Below, piece by piece: positions 13,580 through 24,447 of a stretch of DNA of 64,000 bases; within the stretch, counting starts at the first letter, position 1, and each line of letters begins with the position of its first letter. The translations under genes and the position numbers were made by a program. The notes under the pieces were generated by a model. The model had not been told where the DNA came from. It did not search any database and saw only the letters and a program-made list of their open reading frames with translations. This DNA is from Chalciporus piperatus. Taxonomy: Eukaryota > Basidiomycota > Agaricomycetes > Boletales > Boletaceae. Location of the stretch: positions 248,001 through 312,000 of the forward strand of contig JBBPTG010000008.1 in the NCBI GenBank assembly GCA_038093975.1, written 5' to 3'.

Positions 13580-13766
13580 TGTGAGTGTAGTAATCTAGAG
13601 GAGGGTAAACTGAGAATGCAGGAAATGATTTCGAGTGTGCTCACCGAGTGCGATATGTTTTCGATATATTATTCTCTCTTTTCCTTCTCGTCTGCTGGAG
13701 GAGTGTATCCACCTGTTGTCACTTGTTTATCCTCTCTGTTCAATTTACCAATTACCTAATCTTACA

Positions 13767-13781
13767 CTAACCCTAACCCTA
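13767..13781. promoter_or_regulatory. Telobox-like CTAACCCTAACCCTA repeat in a divergent promoter
   Basis: The sequence CTAACCCTAACCCTA holds two tandem CCCTAA units, the basidiomycete telomere repeat type. It sits 14 bp upstream of the RPC9 ATG, between two translation/transcription-machinery genes. In plants and fungi such teloboxes occur in promoters of ribosomal and Pol I/III genes; that role here is inferred. Confidence 0.5.
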
Positions 13782-13794
13782 CATTCGTTCTCCC

Positions 13795-14559
13795 ATGGAG
13801 GTATGTCTGCTCCCAATCAACTCCATCGAGATCTTAATCCCCTCGTAACAGGTCATAGATCCCCGCTCAGCTCTCCTCTCAAACTTTGAGGTCCTCACCC
13901 TCCTGCGTGAGCTCGACGCTAATCATGTCGCTCGTGCAAAGACAGCCGTCCGCATTAAGAAGGAAGAAGATGCCTCGGGAAAACTAGCACCAGACTCACA
14001 TACAGAGGAGGTCTCGGAAAACTTGCGCACCGTCGAGCTCGAAGTGGGTTGAGCAGCTTTATGTATTGGAACTAACTCCGACCAGCGATCTAGGCAATCC
14101 AACATCTCTCCGCAGACTATCAGCCAACTCGGCAACAGTCCGAGGCTCGTGTCCATCAGCTCGTTCGCGACCTCGCGCCGTTCGGCCTCACAAAAGCAGA
14201 GCAACTGCAGGTTGTAAACCTGGCCCCCACAGAGGCTGTCGAGCTCTATGTCGTATGTCTTCTCTTCAATTGACCCCGTGAAACTCTGAACATCGTGATA
14301 GATTGTCGAAGAACTAGAGGACCGCCTTGGTGATCAGATGGGCGATATCCTTGGAGCCGTCTCAACATCTTTGTCCGGTGCAGAAGCAACATCCAATATT
14401 CAGAGTGCGCCACGGTCACGCGAACCTGTTCAGGCAGAGACATACGAGGTATACGAAGAAATAGAGCAGGGATGGGAACACGACGCAAATGACATTGAAT
14501 TTGACGACATGGGAGCAGGCGCTGGTGTTGAAGGTGACCTTGATGTGGACGACGATTAG
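13795..14559 (+). CDS. RPC17: RNA polymerase III subunit Rpc9/Rpc17 (CRCP)
   Basis: This subunit forms the Pol III stalk with Rpc25 and contacts TFIIIB during initiation. Four exons: 13795-13800, 13852-14043, 14094-14252 and 14302-14559. The first exon is only ATGGAG. The Rpb4-like fold is visible: SALLSNFEVLTLLREL at the start, AIQHLSADYQPTRQQ, then LTKAEQLQVVNLAPTEAVELYVIVEELEDRL, the HRDC-like C-terminal helices. The tail is acidic (EEIEQGWEHDANDIEFDD...DLDVDDD) and longer than in yeast. It shares its promoter region with NOT2. Confidence 0.9.
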
Positions 14560-14893
14560 TTCTCCGAATAATGGTGAACCCCTTTGTTTATCGCTTCAAT
14601 CTTTGTACTCATCCACAAATGTTCCGCAGCACGCGGACAACAGGATTCCCGCGATATGGACTTGAGGAAATGACAGCAGTGGTTTTAAATCCACTCACTT
14701 CAATCCTCCCAGATCCCTACCAACTAAACCAGCGCTCGGGTGGGGAGAAATACGGTAAAGCCCATAGTTATGTATCTCACTGATACTGGGTGCATTACTC
14801 GGGGAACTACATAGGCCTCACAAGGAAATAAATATAATGAGTGTGGGTCTTTGGGGTATCTGCGTACTGTGCACCAATCAGAAATCATTCGTC
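14560..14893. other. Intergenic, 334 bp, between convergent 3' ends
   Basis: 3' space of RPC9 and the SDR gene. I see no supported feature. Confidence 0.5.
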
Positions 14894-16212
14894 TCAAATG
14901 TCCTTGACCTGCTCGTCACACCATTCCCATAACTCCCGTCCAAGTTTGGGATCGAGGGCATCTTGACGACAAGATCCAATCCTGGCCCAAGGAACGAGAT
15001 ACTGGAGACCGGCTCAGTATCGAAGACAGAGATGTGGAGCAACACGAAATATTTCCTACTTTGCCACCAAGTTCCGCAGCGTCAGGCGAGGTTCCAGCAT
15101 AAAGTTGGGTGAGAGCTCCATGGCCGACATCGTACAGTCCCAAGTTCTGTATTTCTGTGCATCAGAAAATTCAAAAGTTTGGGAGTCATATGCTTCGTAC
15201 CAGGAAGAAACGAGAGACAGATCCCATGTGCCTCTGCAAATCAGAACGAATGTTCCCTGGGTTCAATGAAATGGAAACGATGCCCTCGGATTTGTACCTC
15301 CTGTCAAGCTCTGACGCGAGAACGACGTTGCCCTTGGATGCCTCATTGTCAGGAGTCCAAGATGATAAATATACGTTCTACTCACGAATTTACTCTGTGC
15401 ATAGAGCATGTGCGTAGAGATCTTCTTGCGTGCTGAGCTATCCTTAAACGTGTCGAACTTCAGGGAACCAAAGGTATGTGCAGAAGACGACACTGTGACC
15501 ACTCGAGCCTTTCCGTCTGAGGATGACTTGGCGGTCGAGGTCAGCAGCGGCAAGAGCAGCTTAACGAAGTATTGGTGCCCTGTCCAGTCGTTCTCATCAG
15601 TTATAAGAATAGCTCGGGCCAAAACATTCCAGTACCGAGGACGTTGGTACCAAACTGGAGATCATAGCCATCTGATGTCAGGCTCTTGACGGGTGGGAAC
15701 ATGACACCACTAGTCAGGGGACAGAAATGTCAGTCGAAGGGTACCCAGAGCCAGGTTCCACACTGACGCATTGTTGATGAGAGCGTCCAGCCGAGTCTCC
15801 TTGCTGTTAACTGAGAGTCACATAAAGTGTCTTTAACAGAACGGTGACACATACGTCGTGAATTCCTCTGCAGCAGCCTTGATGGCCTTGAGGTTTCCAA
15901 GATCAAGTTTGAGGAAGAATGCCTCTTTTCCGGTGCTTGTCTTGAGCTCTTGAATCGCAGCCTCGCTCTTAGTCTGGTCTCTAGCAGCAATGTACACCTT
16001 TGCATTGTGCTGGAGCAGTGCCTATCCAAAAAAAAATCACTTCCTTGCCCTTGAAGCATTCCGAGAAACGACCTCACCTTGGCCGTTTCTTTGCCAATGC
16101 CAGTATTGGCTCCCGTCACGATGATGACCTTTCCGGTCAGATCTGGAATGTCAGAGACATTGAACTTGGACTTGGGAGGCAGAGACTCGCTGAGGAGGGA
16201 TAGCATTCCCAT
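14894..16212 (-). CDS. Short-chain dehydrogenase, retinol-dehydrogenase/WW-oxidoreductase type
   Basis: An NAD(P)-dependent SDR of the group that includes retinol dehydrogenases and Tsc13-like or Ayr1-like lipid enzymes. The ATG at 16212 gives [19 protein letters not shown]. Motifs in order: [14 protein letters not shown] (cofactor loop), [17 protein letters not shown] (split by an intron), [12 protein letters not shown], and MLYAQSKF with the catalytic Tyr/Lys. The C-terminus has the characteristic run [12 protein letters not shown]...[16 protein letters not shown]. At least seven introns are needed, and each rejoins the family motif in phase. The real substrate cannot be told from sequence. 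Confidence 0.88.
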
Positions 16213-16751
16213 TTTTTTCAGATTCACAGAGAGACGGCAACTGACGTCGACGTCGTGGTAACGGCTTTAAATTCGGAAATCTTCAAGTCAACGAACTCAT
16301 ATAAGTACGATGCCAAGCTGACATATTTAGCTCGTGGCATGCGCTCACTGCATGCGTTCGTCTGGGAAGAACGGTGTCTCGCCATTGACATCTGATTGTT
16401 GGAAAAAGCTTGACGGAATAAACCGAAGGTGATGGTAATTTTAGAGGTGATGGTAATTTAGAGCAACTGCATACCTCAAGTAGCCTCGCCATGGCCCAGC
16501 AGTTGAAGGAACTGTAAGATGAACAAGTGGACGTCCTTCAAACTGGTTGCCATGGCCATTTGAGATTTAGAGTTGACTGGACAGAGTGAACGCAGGTGAA
16601 CGCCCATTGAATCCAAGGCCCGCGACGAGAGGAGACTGATCGATCGAGACGTTGCCGAGCCATCCGATGGGTCGGGTGCAGAATCTGCGGTTTGACGCAG
16701 TCTCAGCTTACATTCACCCACACCTTTCCAACGGGAGAATACAGTGCTGTA

Positions 16752-18243
16752 ATGGATCTCTTACCTCCATTGGCCTCATGCTCGCATGCGAACCACAGTA
16801 GGAGATGTCTACTGGGATTACCAGGCTCTCAAGTTGACGTCGACCCTTCAAAGTGCGACGTTCGTTGATGATCTCAGGGGGACTATCGATAATGACCGCA
16901 CGATAGAATGGCCCTGGTTTTCTACTGCCTTGGGTCGCTAGACTTGACTGGCCAGATTGCGAGCGAAAATATCAAGGCGCCTCAGAAGGAATTTTGGCGA
17001 ACATGGATCTGGGCACAACAGACCCGTGAGTGGTAGTCTTAGCACCCGGGATCCAGAAAAAGTGATGTCACGGCGTCCCAGATGGACCTTGTGGCACTGG
17101 TTTCCGACCAGGAGATTATATGACTGCAACGGGAGAACCCGTTCGTCTTTCTATCATCGCGAGAAAACATTATCTGATGAATTTGACCAGAGCAACTTAT
17201 ACTCCAAAGGATCCGAGAACGCGCCTCATGTCATATTAACATACACTGCATTGCTCTCCCTGGCGATACTTCGGGATGATTTCTCTCAATTAGATCGTCC
17301 AGGCATCATCAAACTCTTGCAGGCTTGCCAGAACGAGGATGGGAGGTGAGTGGGGATGTTGAGAGACGCGATTCTGTCTTTAACGATGATGCATTCTAGT
17401 TTTTCATCGGAGCCTTATGGTGGGGATGCAGACGTGCGCACGATATACTGTGCTTTTGCAATCAGCAGCATGCTGGACGATTGGTCAGGTGTACGGATCG
17501 AACCAGCTTTGAAATTCATAGCATCCTGCAGAGTGAGTAACCGTTGCTAATCTGCAAGGCATTTCATAACACGGGGACAAATCGTAGACGTATGAAAGCG
17601 GGTATGGTCAGGTACCCTGTGCCGAGGCATCAGGTAATTGCAGTCGAATAGTCAGTCCTCGTTCTCGTGCCGATGATCTTCCAGGGGGTCCAACGTATTG
17701 CGCATTAGCGTCAATCTTTCTCGCTGGTCGAGGTGATAGTCTCACCGTACGGGAGAAGAGGCTGACAATACGATGGTTAGTTCAAAATCAAGCAGTAGCT
17801 GGTGGTTTCTGTGGGCGGACGAACAAAGAGGCCGACGCTTGTTATTGTTTCTGGTGTGGAGCTTCTCTCGCGGTAAGCCTGTCGTAACTCCGAGCTCGTC
17901 GCCGTGTTTAACGCCCGATCTTATCAGATTCTTGGAGCGCGAGAGCTTGTATGCAACGAGTCGCTCGCAACGTTCATAGCCGCATGTCAATTTAAATTTG
18001 GTGGAATTTCCAAGGCGCCGAAAGAACACCCAGGTCAGATCTGACTCGTGTATACTGGGCTTGGTCTCTGACATTGAATTTGAAGATCCCTACCATACAT
18101 ACTTATCCTTGGCTGCGGTGGCTTTGTACCCTCCGTCGAACTCATCCGAGGATAGCTGGAGACTCCAACCCCTCGATCCGTTGTTAAACGCAAATGAGGA
18201 CACGTCTGGATGGGCTAGGAAATACATCCCCGGTAAACATTGA
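16752..18243 (+). CDS. CDC43: Geranylgeranyltransferase type I beta subunit (Cdc43)
   Basis: The catalytic beta subunit of PGGT-I attaches geranylgeranyl to CaaX proteins such as Rho1 and Cdc42. The ATG at 16752 gives MDLLPPLASCSHANHSRRCLL; exon 1 (16752-16852) rejoins at 16907 as DPSK-MALVFYCLGSLDLTG. Prenyltransferase alpha-alpha barrel repeats follow: GPCGTGFRPGDYMTA, ILTYTALLSLAILRDD, IIKLLQACQNEDG, SSEPYGGDADVRTIYCAFAI and YESGYGQVPCAEASGGPTYC. Zinc-site elements are visible: NKEADACYCFWCG (Asp and Cys ligands) and DPYHTYLSLAAVAL (His). The C-terminus ends YIPGKH. The family call is firm; the extreme N-terminus is the least certain part. Confidence 0.88.
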
Positions 18244-18385
18244 CTTTGAAAACAGTCCCACACACATTCAGCGATTGTTTGCACAAGAAGGTTACAGGTT
18301 GTAGAAACAATTGAAGTCTGATGATAGTCTATTCCCTACCAATCTGCGACATCTTCATGTACTTCCCAATGTCACCAGTAACATG

Positions 18386-18474
18386 TCTCTGGTAGTATAT
18401 CGGATAGTACACCCGCCTGTCAAGTTCAGCAGAACGGACCGCGGGAGAGCGGGGTTCGACTCCCCGCCAGAGAG
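18386..18474 (+). tRNA. tRNA-Asp (GTC) with a 17-nt intron
   Basis: The acceptor stem TCTCTGG (18386-18392) pairs fully with CCAGAGA (18467-18473), with discriminator G at 18474. The anticodon stem is CCCGC/GCGGG with loop CTGTCA+C; the anticodon GTC is at 18419-18421. A 17-nt intron (18423-18439) sits at the canonical position, one base 3' of the anticodon, and can itself form a GTTC/GAAC hairpin. The T arm is CGGGG-TTCGACT-CCCCG, and the internal B box GGTTCGA is intact. Confidence 0.93.
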
Positions 18475-18481
18475 ACTCTTG

Positions 18482-18486
18482 TTTTT
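18482..18486 (+). terminator. Pol III T-run terminator of tRNA-Asp
   Basis: TTTTT lies 8 bp after the tRNA 3' end, at the usual distance for RNA polymerase III termination. Confidence 0.75.
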
Positions 18487-18585
18487 CTTGCTTGCACCGA
18501 GTGGCACGTGGGTATCATTAGCGTATAAGTTACCACTCGTATCACCGAGTTTGACCCTTTCATCCACACTCTCGAACGTCTGTCG

Positions 18586-18957
18586 ATGGCATTCAACGGC
18601 TTCGAAGAGAGCGCTGCCTGGGCTGGTACTGAGGTCTTGCCGGGTGACATCGTCAAGGACGCGATTCGGAAAGAAGAAGTACTCAAGTAGGTCTCCATGA
18701 AACTCGTGTGTGGGGAATGCTCAACCTTTATTCGTAGGGAGATTACCGCTGCCCAAAGTGATCTTCGAGGTGGGTTCACCCTTGAGCATAGTTTCTCCAC
18801 TATCAACATCACCGAGCTCAATTATCTGTACGTTCTGGCAGCCTTGATAACGCGCGTGCATGGCGTTCAGACGGACGTGGAGAAGCTCAAATCGGAGAAT
18901 GCTACGCTACAGATGTATATCGATAATCTCACCATGCAGATGGCGAAGAGGAAGTGA
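18586..18957 (+). CDS. Short coiled-coil (SCOC-like) protein
   Basis: A small protein of 82 aa from three exons in phase: 18586-18686, 18738-18769 and 18842-18957. The C-terminal half is a classic short coiled coil: ITAAQSDLRALITRVHGVQ, then VEKLKSENATLQMYIDNLT, ending MAKRK. This matches the pattern of SCOC/Slo1 proteins, Arl-GTPase effectors at the Golgi, where KSEN-LxxYIxNL is the signature. The N-terminal 35 residues (MAFNGFEESAAWAGTE) are not conserved that I can tell. Golgi location and Arl binding are family knowledge, not visible here. The tRNA-Asp gene ends 111 bp upstream on the same strand. Confidence 0.75.
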
Positions 18958-19469
18958 TTGGTTGCCTTACAAGTCAACCGTTCGTCACCAGTCCTCACTG
19001 TGAGTGAATCCGTTGCTGACGACTTAGCAGGCTCTCTGCGCGCGGCCATCCGCAGTCCCTCCGCAGCACTCTGCTGGTGTTTCATTTGGACCACTAATCA
19101 CGAGTGGTCAAAACCCATGGCAAGACTTCCTTGGAGGTTGTCGTCGCCTCATTCTATCGATGGCCAATTAGGATGCTGCCCATATCACGCATCAAGTATG
19201 TAGATCCATTCTACCCGGGACTCTAAGACCGAAAACGCAAGGGTATCCAAGTGTCGGTCATCATTCATTCTGGGCTCAATCATTTCACTTGTTAGATCGG
19301 AGTTCTTTGAGTTTCGTCAGGGATAGCACAATCACTTGGTAGTTCTGGCGTGAGTACATGCATTGACGTAACTCATCCCTCGTATCACGGACAATGACAA
19401 TTTCCCTGGGTGAAACCAGATTTCAAGGTGAATATTTCATATGTGTGCACTTTGTCTGTAGGAAAGCTC
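18958..19469. other. Intergenic, 512 bp, between convergent 3' ends
   Basis: 3' space of the SCOC-like gene and the aldo-keto reductase. Only short unsupported ORFs. Confidence 0.5.
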
Positions 19470-21128
19470 TCATGCCCAAAGATACTTGACACCAGCAGTG
19501 GGATATCTGGTGCCTCTCACGTCCGCCTTCTCGATAGCTTGGTTGATTTCCTGCAGTTCTGTCTCTGTGAGCGTAACATCACCACCCGCGCAATTCTCGA
19601 GGGTACGCTTGGCATGTCTACATACACACAATCAGTTAAAGGAAGCCCATACGGCAGGACAAATGAAGCGTACGAGGAACCCGGAAGGGGTATAACGTGC
19701 GATCCGAGCGAGCTAACCCACGCGATGCAAAGCTGCGCGGGAGTAATATTCTTCCTCTTCGCAATCACGCTCAAAGCATCCACTATGGCGAAATTGTGCC
19801 TAAAGTTCTTTGGTCACGGTGAGGACCGAAACTTGACGGTTCCGTGCGTAAAGTGAATCCTACCTCTTCTTGGAATCGGGGGAAATGACGACGTACGTCC
19901 CCCTCTGCTTAATGTTTCATTCCCAATCATTTTCGGACATGTGAAAGTTGCGTACCAGGCAAGTCTTCAGGTCTTTTGATTTGTCCAGTCAAGAAACCTT
20001 TCCCGAGTGGTCTGCAAACAGTCAAGAAGATCCCATGATGTCGCTTTGAACCGGAACTTACGCGTAAGCAGCGACTGCCACTCCAAGCTCTTTCGCAGTC
20101 GCGATGACTATGCGGGGGTTGGTCAGGCGGCATCCGGAAAACAACAAACCTATTACCTTCTTGCGCCTGCGGCTCGTACGAGAAGGGGCTGACTTCGATC
20201 TCCACCACACTGATCAGGTGATTCTAGTGTGGTGTTTTGTTTCAGGATATGACGATTAAAACACTGTCCTTACCTCACCATGTCCGCGACGCAAGGTCTC
20301 TGCGCTGCATTCGGACATCCCAATGTGGTCCAATTTACCCTCGCTCTTAAGTTTCGCGAGCGTAGCTATCGAATCCTCCACGCGAGTATCGGGATCGACA
20401 CGAGCGCACTGGAACAAATCGAGACGCTTCGTCCCTCTCAATTTCTCGTTCACCAAGTTGACGCTCCGAGTAATGTTATCCGGCCTGGAGATAACCAAAG
20501 TGTAAACCAAGGAATATAACGACATCGACATCAGCGAAGGAACTCACGAGCCATCTGGTTGAAGGTCGCCCGGTTTAAGCCCTCCCTGGAAAGAAACATC
20601 GTCAGCGATACAAAGAACACCACATTTATCGAGAGTTCCCTGCCAACTTTAATGGAAAGGAACGTCTTGTCGACGTATTCCGGATACTTCTCGAAGAACC
20701 GTGCAATCATTTCGAGATTGGTGGTGGACATATTGTGTCCATAGAACTCCCCTGAAAGGCGACAAGATTAGGTAGGTGTTAATATAGGAAGGACATGGGT
20801 CAATCGTAGGGATTCGCTCGCCTCCGTTGAGGAACATCTTGGTGTCGGGAGGTAAAGCATCGATGCCTGCTTTGATGGCCTCGAAACATTGCTCATCGGG
20901 AACAGGTTCAGCCTTCCATCTAGAAACGAAGGAAGAATTTGATTCGATCACCGAGGTGATTCTCGATAGATCAGAAACATTACGGACGTCATTGACATAA
21001 GGCCATGCTGTGGGGGAAGAACTGAGATCGGTTGATACTGGTTGCAAGCGTGGGTGGAGACTTACGGCGACTTTACCAACGACGATGCCAGAGGCCGTTC
21101 CTCCAAGGTGGGTCGTTGCACGAACCAT
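19470..21128 (-). CDS. Aldo-keto reductase, pyridoxal reductase (Plr1/YakC) type
   Basis: An NADPH-dependent AKR of the fungal Plr1/YakC group, which reduces pyridoxal in yeast. The start MVRATTHLGGTASGIVVGKV at 21128 is followed by HGLMSMTWKAEPVPDEQCFEA, then LNGGEFYGHNMSTTNLEMI (the AKR catalytic Tyr region), KGGLKPGDLQPDGS, LRGTKRLDLFQCARVDP, LDHIGMSECSAETLRR, IEVSPFSYEPQAQEVIATAKELGVAVAAYAPLGKGFLTGQI and finally NITPAQLCIAWVSSLG...VIPLPGSS. The last exon ends AGVKYLWA. Nine or so introns rejoin in phase; one of them (20752-20821) appears to be GC-AG. Confidence 0.88.
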
Positions 21129-21466
21129 CGTGTCCTATTCTTTGTGGATGACGGATCGTAACCTATTAAAAGCCCGCGCTCGGGCTATAAGGAAAAGCCT
21201 GTGAGTATTCAGGAACCTGGCAGAATAGTTCCGCGCCACAGGGCGAAATATGACGGCCCGATATCTGATAAGTATCCAATGCGGGCCCGACGTACCAGAG
21301 GACCAAGGTCCAGAAGATTGTCAGGAGCATATGAAGCGACATATGGAAGATTGGAGCTAACCCATCGGGATTCACGTCAGAAAGTTAACCCGAATGTAGT
21401 CTATAGACATGAGGGATAAAATGGAGTTGTGTAAATGAAACAGACCGAAAGAACTCGTCATCAAAT
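21129..21466. other. Intergenic, 338 bp
   Basis: Promoter of the aldo-keto reductase. It includes a short hairpin GCCCG-CGCT-CGGGC near 21173 next to an A/T-rich TATA-like run. Nothing else is seen. Confidence 0.45.
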
Positions 21467-22726
21467 TTAATTGAGTAACTCCATAGAAGTAAGGTCCGGG
21501 ACATCAAGAAACGAAAAATCGAGCTTCCCTTCCCTCACCAGTTGGCCAAGCTCATCCTCGAGGATCATCCAGCTATCCATGTCTCGATTGCCGAAATTTT
21601 CAGAGGCTAAAGAGGTGGGTGTGCGAAACAAGAACGGGATGGCAGAGAGCTCCATCGGCGTATCGGGTAGGACCTCGAGACGTACAAGGTGTGGTATAGC
21701 GATGTGTGAATCCCCTGTCAAGCAAGAGATCGTTGAGGTGTCCCCGAGGTTCTTTTTCGGGATACCTAGAGGTATTCAGGGCGTGCAGTTGCATACACGA
21801 GAGCAGAACATTGACTGTATCACCTTTCAATGGCTTTTTAGAACAGAGAATGCATGTAAACCCATCGGATTTTTTTCCTCGTCCCCGATTGCATACGGGG
21901 AGTAACAGGTCATATGATACAATGGTTAGAGTATCTTCGTCGGGAACGTCCTCCGGTGCGTGATCGTCATCGGAACTAATGCTCAAGGGCCAAGGGTGTC
22001 AGGAAAAGGAGGAAGAAGGATTTTGTCACACCTCTTCTGCGGTAGATCGCAGTCTTCCTTGGGGAAAACCTCCGTATATGCGTGTGTTTTGATCACTTTT
22101 GTATCCGTATTCGCACAGTCGTCCCAAACGGTATCTGAAGAAGCTTCTAAGCGGTCCAGCTCGTCGCCATCAGGATAACCTAGTGTATCATCGGAAGGCA
22201 AGTCGAACGGGACGGGAGAACAACGTTCCGTCTTTGGTTTCGGAGGTTCTGACACGATACGCGATTCCACCGAAAGCTCGTATGGTCCCTCCAATACCGT
22301 TTCCCCAGCTTTTTTCGCGGTTGTTCTCCTGCGAAGGAACCAGCTATTGACTAGACGAGGGGGTGTGTTGCGGGAGTTTGCCCATGCTCTCCGTGACTTG
22401 ATCGAGGGTACGCGGGGGTTGGCTCGCCAGATTGACCAGAGTTCTAGCAGGATAGGGTCGGAAAGGCGTTCGCGTACAGGTGCCTTCTTTCTTTTTGAGA
22501 CTTTCGCATTGCTGGAGGGCTCAGCGGGATTAAAGTGTGGAACATCATCGCGCGATGACTCGATCGGATCCATCCGAAAAGGCAGGCGCGTCGGCGACGG
22601 TATGGATTGGAAGGGGCCGAGAATGCCGTAGAATGCTACAGGTTTGTTTAGTGCATCAATGGGAAAGACGCGGGTGGTGGTTGTGGGAGGCATGGGCAGG
22701 CATGGGCGCACCGCATTGAACCACAT
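21467..22726 (-). CDS. Homeodomain transcription factor, fungal type
   Basis: A homeodomain-like segment lies in exon 1: ILLELWSIWRANPRVPSIKSR, then RAWANSRNTPPRLVNSWF with LRRRTTAKK. The WFxRRR core of helix 3 and the spacing to the leucines of helix 1 fit a homeodomain. It is preceded by a basic run KRKKAPVRER that could be a nuclear signal. Exon 1 is 22032-22726 (ATG 22726, MWFNAVRPCLPMPP) and rejoins after intron 21976-22031 as SSDDDHAPEDVPDEDT. The acidic middle and the C-terminus (ILEDELGQLVREGKLDFSFLDVPDL) could be activating regions. Splicing between 21700 and 21930 is not resolved. I cannot say which homeodomain class it is; nothing in the neighbourhood suggests a mating-type locus. 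Confidence 0.65.
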
Positions 22727-22886
22727 CTCACTGGCAGATACGGCGACGAGGAAGCCATTTACTAATTAATCAATATACGGATCTCTACTATAGATTAAAC
22801 GCTATCTGCGCTCCAAGAAAAGCCAGGAGTGTATCCGATACAGATCCCCTGCACAAGATATCGAGACTGAGATTATTTCCTTGTCT

Positions 22887-24447
22887 CTAGGTATATATCC
22901 TAATTGCTGCGATGTCAAAGTACGCATAATAGAAGCTAGCCGGATTTTTGTCCACGAAATCTACAGAGGGAAGAGTGTGACCCTCGGCATGACACATCAG
23001 GGAGCGTTACTGACCTTCACAAGTATCTGGACAGCCAGAATTCTTGTACACAGTAGGGTTACCCGCCCAGTCGCCACCTGACAAGTGTTTCAATATTGGT
23101 GACACTCGGTCAGTTGACAGCGCATTCATACAGAGGGTCAGATTGATGATTATATTGTGGGGACCGAAATGGTCGGTTATATTGCACTTTTTATTCGACC
23201 AAGCAGCTGCAGGCGTGCCCTTGAAAAGCGTAGTTTAGACTTATGATACGACCGTTACGTACACCTGCACTCACCCAGGTCGATGTATCAATCGTTTCAG
23301 AGGTTGAGCTAACTTGCCGAGGAACAGAGCCATCATGTCGAGACCAGAACCATAGTTTGATGAAGCTGTTGGTTCGCTCCATAGCGTACCTATGGATACA
23401 GTCAACACCGCCGAGGATGGGGTAAGTATAGGCTCACACTCCACCTCCAGCCCTGTTGAAACCGGGCCCGAAGGTAATCGGATTGCTAGGATCTTCGGGG
23501 AACAGTACACCACATCCGTCATTGCCAGTCTCGTAAGCTGCACAGTTTGAGCCGAGTGAATGACTGGAGGACGGTGATGAGTGGGTAAGTGGATATACGT
23601 TGGTACATACCCTGTCATTTGGCGCGAAGACGGCATTTTACAGTCTAGTGGGCGTGTAAGTTATCGGCACAGGTTATGCGAATCGAGGCACCCACTGGTT
23701 GAAGTATGTAAGGAAGCAGTGTTCGGGGCAATATTATTCACCCCTTCAACGATATCCACTTCCCCCTGAAGTGCAGGATGGTTTTCTCTAGGAGTGAAGA
23801 CTCGTGAAAAGACTTACCTCGTTCGGCCAGTTATCCCCTACCTGTGAAGTGGGGACGTGGTGATGTGGGTACACTACTGATGTCAAGCGAAGGACTTACC
23901 GTCCAGACTGCAGGCCACGTTCTAGACGAACTTCATCAGCGAAAGACTGAGGTTGGGGGATAGTTTCGTGCTCACCCGCAGCCCTCAGGCATGTGTCGAA
24001 TGTCGAAACTACAATTGCTTAAATATGAAGATCCCAACTAGTAGCTTAACTGACGTACATTGCGACGAAAGTGCTGTACGATTGTTTTGAAATTATACGG
24101 ACCGACTTTCTGCCCGGATCGGAGGGCAGGAGATCTGTGGTAAAGTCGGTGCGTAATACGAACGAAGAATCAGTGGCATATGTCAGATTATATTCTTGAG
24201 CGGTCGGTCCATCGACGTAAGTACTGTCGGGGTTCCAGAGCGACGCGTCAGCACGATGAAATGCGAAAGTGGGCAAACAAGAAATCGGTAGTACGCACAC
24301 ACGCCCATGAGTCGGGTCCGCGATGTTATCGAAACGAAACTGGTCATAAAAGCCTGGACCAATTATTTCCGTTGATTTTTCATACGTTGCTGCTATAACT
24401 CGACGGGTAAACAGGAATATGGCGATGGGGAATATGGGAGACCTCAT
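22887..24447 (-). CDS. Secreted GH16 family beta-glucanase (laminarinase-like)
   Basis: An endo-1,3(4)-beta-glucanase-like enzyme acting on wall or storage glucans. The ATG at 24447 opens a signal peptide, MRSPIFPIAIFLFTRRVIAA, followed by FYDQFRFDNIADPTHGRV. The core is split by many introns and rejoins as IFDIRHMPEGCGTWPAVWT, VGDNWPNE, and the catalytic motif GEVDIVEGVNNIAPN (Glu-x-Asp-x-x-Glu). Cys-containing TSTGCKMPSRQMTG and later NIIINLTLCGDWAGNPTVY complete the jelly roll. The protein ends YFDIAAIRIYT, with no GPI-like tail, unlike the second GH16 at 44398. The gene diverges from the lipase across about 500 bp. Confidence 0.92.

Noticed and set aside
16283..16721. Minus-strand ORFs upstream of CDC43
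   Set aside because: Short, without signatures, in promoter sequence. A possible first exon for CDC43 at 16491 was also dropped because ATG 16752 gives a simpler in-phase model.
19410..19856. 148-aa plus-strand ORF
   Set aside because: It lies antisense to well-supported aldo-keto reductase exons.
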